DNA from: an uncultured Lachnospiraceae bacterium
GTDB taxonomy: Bacteria > Bacillota > Clostridia > Lachnospirales > Lachnospiraceae
NCBI GenBank assembly: GCA_902796695.1
Contig: CADBQE010000005.1
Location: 1 to 11,358 of the forward strand
DNA: 11,358 nucleotides
Direction: 5' to 3'
Shown here one piece after another: positions 10,891 to 11,358 of this stretch. Each line of letters begins with the position of its first letter. The stretch's first letter is position 1. The position numbers were made by a program, and so were the translations under genes. The notes under the pieces are model-generated. The model was not told where the DNA came from, did not search any database, and saw only the letters and a program-made list of their open reading frames with translations.

Positions 10891-11358
10891 ATGAAAGAAC
10901 TCGGCAGCACGATCCTGAACTGGGTCACCAATACCGGCATTAAGATCCTGATCGCCCTGATCATTCTCTGGGTCGCATTTAAACTGATCAACCGGCTGGC
11001 ACGGAAAATCGGTCAGCAGCTGGATGCAAACGGAAAACTGGACAAGACGCTGGTCCGGGTCTTTGTCAGTGCCGGTAAGACGCTGGCCAAATGCCTGGTG
11101 GCGCTGGCGCTGGTGGGCTATCTGGGGATCGACACGAGCGGCGTGGCGGCCCTGATCGCTTCCCTGGGCGTTATGATCGGTCTGGCCGTCAACGGCGCGC
11201 TGGGCAATATCGCCGGCGGCGTGCTGCTTCTTCTCACCCGCCCCTTCAAAGTGGATGATTATGTGGAAGTGGCCGGCCAGGCGGGCACGGTGGAGGAGAT
11301 CAATCTGGTCAGCACCAAGCTGGTCACCGTGGACAACCGGGTCGTGTATATTCCGAAC
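10891..11358 (+). CDS. MscS-family mechanosensitive ion channel, N-terminal part
   Basis: The first 156 codons are present; the gene runs off the window. MscS channels open under membrane tension to release solutes after hypo-osmotic shock. Visible parts are a first hydrophobic helix at about 15-33, a second at about 63-80, the pore helix TM3 at about 82-115, and the start of the beta domain (RPFKVDDYVEVAGQAGTVEEI, 117-137) with the family segment VVYIPN at the cut end. Aligned without gaps to E. coli MscS, the pore helix carries V94 and L98 at the positions of L105 and L109. It has M95 at the position of the small A106, and N101-G102 in place of Q112-G113. AAGGAGG lies 9 bases before the ATG. 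The family is certain; gating properties may differ. Confidence 0.95.
   Translation, partial: MKELGSTILNWVTNTGIKILIALIILWVAFKLINRLARKIGQQLDANGKLDKTLVRVFVSAGKTLAKCLVALALVGYLGIDTSGVAALIASLGVMIGLAVNGALGNIAGGVLLLLTRPFKVDDYVEVAGQAGTVEEINLVSTKLVTVDNRVVYIPN

Noticed and set aside
1..11358. Mobile element, phage or defence island
   Set aside because: No transposase, integrase, recombinase, toxin-antitoxin or defence domain is encoded. Base composition looks even by eye across the genes, and no target-site duplications or tRNA-associated attachment sites were seen.

Overview
The window looks like chromosomal DNA from a GC-rich (roughly 57-60% by eye) anaerobic Firmicute, most likely a Clostridia member of the Oscillospiraceae/Lachnospiraceae type. 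The reasons are strong AGGAGG ribosome binding sites on almost every gene, near-consensus sigma-A promoters often with an extended TGn -10, an L10 leader RNA, a LytR-CpsA-Psr protein, a stand-alone clostridial 2[4Fe-4S] ferredoxin and a secreted CAP protein with bacterial Ig-like repeats. I cannot name the species.

Layout. 1-2969 is the translation/transcription cluster secE (3' end only)-nusG-rplK-rplA-[L10 leader]-rplJ-rplL, all on the plus strand. An internal promoter and an attenuator in the rplA-rplJ gap let L10/L12 synthesis be tuned separately. A strong intrinsic terminator at 2994-3024 closes the cluster, and rpoB does not follow, unlike the usual order. 3147-5186 is a secreted CAP-domain protein with a tail of Ig-like repeats under its own promoter. 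It converges on a minus-strand DUF4140/DUF4139 (MuiA-like) gene (5257-6765), and the two share one symmetric bidirectional terminator. A divergent promoter region (6766-6970) then leads to rpiB (6971-7417), a membrane-anchored LCP enzyme (7546-8880), a membrane-anchored HtrA-type serine protease with a long cytoplasmic coiled coil (9006-10484), a 56-residue ferredoxin (10594-10764) that is easy to miss because it is so short, and the N-terminal two-thirds or so of an MscS-type channel (10891 to the window end).

How the genes relate. The first third is a true co-regulated operon for ribosome stalk synthesis. The remaining genes mostly have their own promoter and/or terminator, so this is a series of short transcription units rather than a pathway. 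A loose envelope theme is visible: secreted CAP protein, LCP glycopolymer ligase, HtrA quality-control protease and mechanosensitive channel.

No intergenic gap exceeds 300 bases. I saw no tRNA, rRNA, CRISPR array, insertion sequence or phage gene. I do not see a convincing new multi-gene system here. The most worthwhile signals are regulatory (L10 attenuator with two mutually exclusive pairings, a phased TTCACA direct repeat plus a large inverted repeat ahead of the htrA-like gene), residue-level oddities in NusG, HtrA and MscS, and the break of rplL-rpoB synteny.
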